Assembly (NCBI GenBank): GCA_023417265.1
Contig: JAEZFY010000354.1
Span: 1-14,513 of the forward strand
From: Actinomycetes bacterium
GTDB taxonomy: Bacteria; Actinomycetota; Acidimicrobiia; Acidimicrobiales; Ilumatobacteraceae
Length of the DNA: 14,513 bases
Direction of reading: 5' to 3'
Positions within the stretch are counted from its first letter, which is position 1; every line of letters begins with the position of its first letter. This document shows positions 13,747-14,513 of the stretch, one piece after another. Both the position numbers and the translations under genes were made by a program. The notes under the pieces were generated by a model. That model had not been told where the DNA came from. It did not search any database and worked only from the letters and a program-made list of their open reading frames with translations.

Positions 13747-14487
13747 GTGGCGACCCAGCAGCAGCCGTTCCAGCCCGCCGTCGACGAGATCGCCGACGGG
13801 ATCTACCGCATCTCGACGCTGGTTCCCGATGTCGGCCCCGACGGGTTCACGTTCAACCAATTCCTCGTCGACGGCGACGAACCATTGCTGTTCCACTGTG
13901 GCCACCGCGGCCTGTTCCCGCTGATCGCCGAGGCGGTCGCCAGGGTGATGCCGGTCGAGCGCCTGCGCTGGATCTCGTGCGGCCACGTCGAAGCCGACGA
14001 GCTCGGGGCGATCAACCACTGGCTGGCAGCGGCCCCGAATGCCGAGGTGACGTTCGGTGCGCTCGGCTGCAACGTGTCGCTCGACGACCTGTGCGACCGG
14101 CCGCCGGTGCCGCTCGGCGAGGGCGCGGTGATCGACCTCGGGGGCAAGCGCCTCCGCCAGATCTCGACGCCGCACGTGCCCCACGGCTGGGAGGCCCAGG
14201 TGCTCTACGAGGAAGTCACCGGCACGCTCCTGTGCGGCGACCTGCTCACCCAGACCGGGCCCGGGCCGGCGCTCAGCGACGCCGACCCGCTCGAAGCCGC
14301 CCTGCGTGCCGAGCAACTGTTCGGCTTCACGGCGCTGGCGCCGAACACCGAAACGGTGCTGCGCCAGCTCGGCGACCTCGCCCCGACCACGCTGGCGACG
14401 ATGCACGGCCCCGCGTTCACCGGCGACGGCGGCGCCGTCCTCCACCGCACCGCCGACGCCTACGCAGCCATGCTCACCCCCCACTGA
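13747..14487 (+). CDS. Diiron-type metallo-beta-lactamase-fold protein (ODP/flavodiiron-like)
   Basis: This 246-residue protein has a metallo-beta-lactamase fold with the metal set of flavodiiron proteins and oxygen-binding diiron proteins. The first motif is His80-x-Glu82-x-Asp84 (CGHVEADELG) instead of the HxHxDH of hydrolases. Later ligands are His143 or His146 (TPHVPHGW), Asp165 (LLCGDLL) and His220 (TMHGPA). In classical flavodiiron proteins this domain reduces O2 or NO and is fused to flavodoxin; here the chain ends after the metal domain, so it needs an external electron donor or is an oxygen sensor. The GTG at 13747 starts just before the domain core; a CAACCT hexamer 7 nt upstream is a weak -10. 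Upstream extension is low-complexity and overlaps the previous gene. Confidence 0.82.
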   Translation: MATQQQPFQPAVDEIADGIYRISTLVPDVGPDGFTFNQFLVDGDEPLLFHCGHRGLFPLIAEAVARVMPVERLRWISCGHVEADELGAINHWLAAAPNAEVTFGALGCNVSLDDLCDRPPVPLGEGAVIDLGGKRLRQISTPHVPHGWEAQVLYEEVTGTLLCGDLLTQTGPGPALSDADPLEAALRAEQLFGFTALAPNTETVLRQLGDLAPTTLATMHGPAFTGDGGAVLHRTADAYAAMLTPH

Positions 14488-14495
14488 AGCGGAGC

Positions 14496-14513
14496 GCGAC
14501 GGGCGCTGCCAGG
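14496..14513. repeat. Truncated copy of the left-edge palindrome repeat
   Basis: GCGACGGGCGCTGCCAGG repeats positions 118-135 with one mismatch (C for G at 14506), then the window ends. It starts 9 nt after the stop codon of the diiron MBL-fold gene. The match suggests a dispersed intergenic element with copies on both sides of this window. Confidence 0.5.

Noticed and set aside
13747..14487. Calling the MBL-fold protein a beta-lactamase or glyoxalase II
   Set aside because: The first metal motif is H-x-E-x-D rather than HxHxDH, matching diiron ODP/flavodiiron domains.

Overview
The window is very GC-rich, densely packed DNA with short intergenic gaps, many 4-nt start/stop overlaps, frequent GTG starts and several start codons with no visible Shine-Dalgarno sequence but a -10-like hexamer 6-7 nt upstream. 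Together with two WS/DGAT-type acyltransferases this suggests a high-GC actinobacterium, plausibly of the class Acidimicrobiia (Ilumatobacter/Iamia-like). That placement is inference; no rRNA or marker gene is present. There are 13 well-supported protein genes, one candidate 21-codon leader ORF and several candidate control sites. No tRNA, rRNA, CRISPR array, transposase or phage gene was seen.

Layout. (1) 1-209: non-coding DNA with three copies of a GTGCC(A/T)GGCAC palindrome, two of them forming a 13-bp hairpin; a truncated relative reappears at the extreme right edge. (2) 210-3413, minus strand: a molybdate-uptake operon modA-modB-modC whose last gene, overlapping modC by 4 nt, encodes a PadR-type regulator. 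A TAGTCA-N5-TGACTA inverted repeat sits on the presumed modA promoter. (3) 3545-4441, plus strand: a DODA-type (YgiD-like) extradiol dioxygenase. (4) 4473-6747, minus strand: a glycyl radical enzyme of the YjjI family and its radical-SAM activase YjjW, an oxygen-sensitive pair of unknown substrate. The activase has only the radical-SAM cysteines plus one more. (5) 6822-11535, minus strand: RIO1-like kinase, a 118-residue conserved protein, two different tandem WS/DGAT acyltransferases, and a GNAT acetyltransferase. A 21-codon ORF with a very good ribosome-binding site precedes the RIO gene. (6) 11742-14487, plus strand: a flavin-reductase-domain protein, a CrtI/PYROXD2-like FAD oxidoreductase, and a metallo-beta-lactamase-fold protein carrying the H-x-E-x-D ligand set of flavodiiron/ODP proteins rather than the hydrolase HxHxDH.

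How the genes may work together. ModABC imports molybdate for molybdenum enzymes not seen here, and the PadR protein may set its level. YjjI and YjjW form an enzyme/activase pair expected to work only at low oxygen. The two WS/DGATs point to wax-ester/triacylglycerol storage. The three plus-strand redox genes at the right could share flavin chemistry or oxygen handling, but each has its own start region and a joint role is only a hypothesis. The most interesting items are the YjjI/YjjW pair with the reduced activase, the PadR-mod arrangement with its operator candidate, the leader ORF before the RIO kinase, and the repeated palindromes at the window edges.
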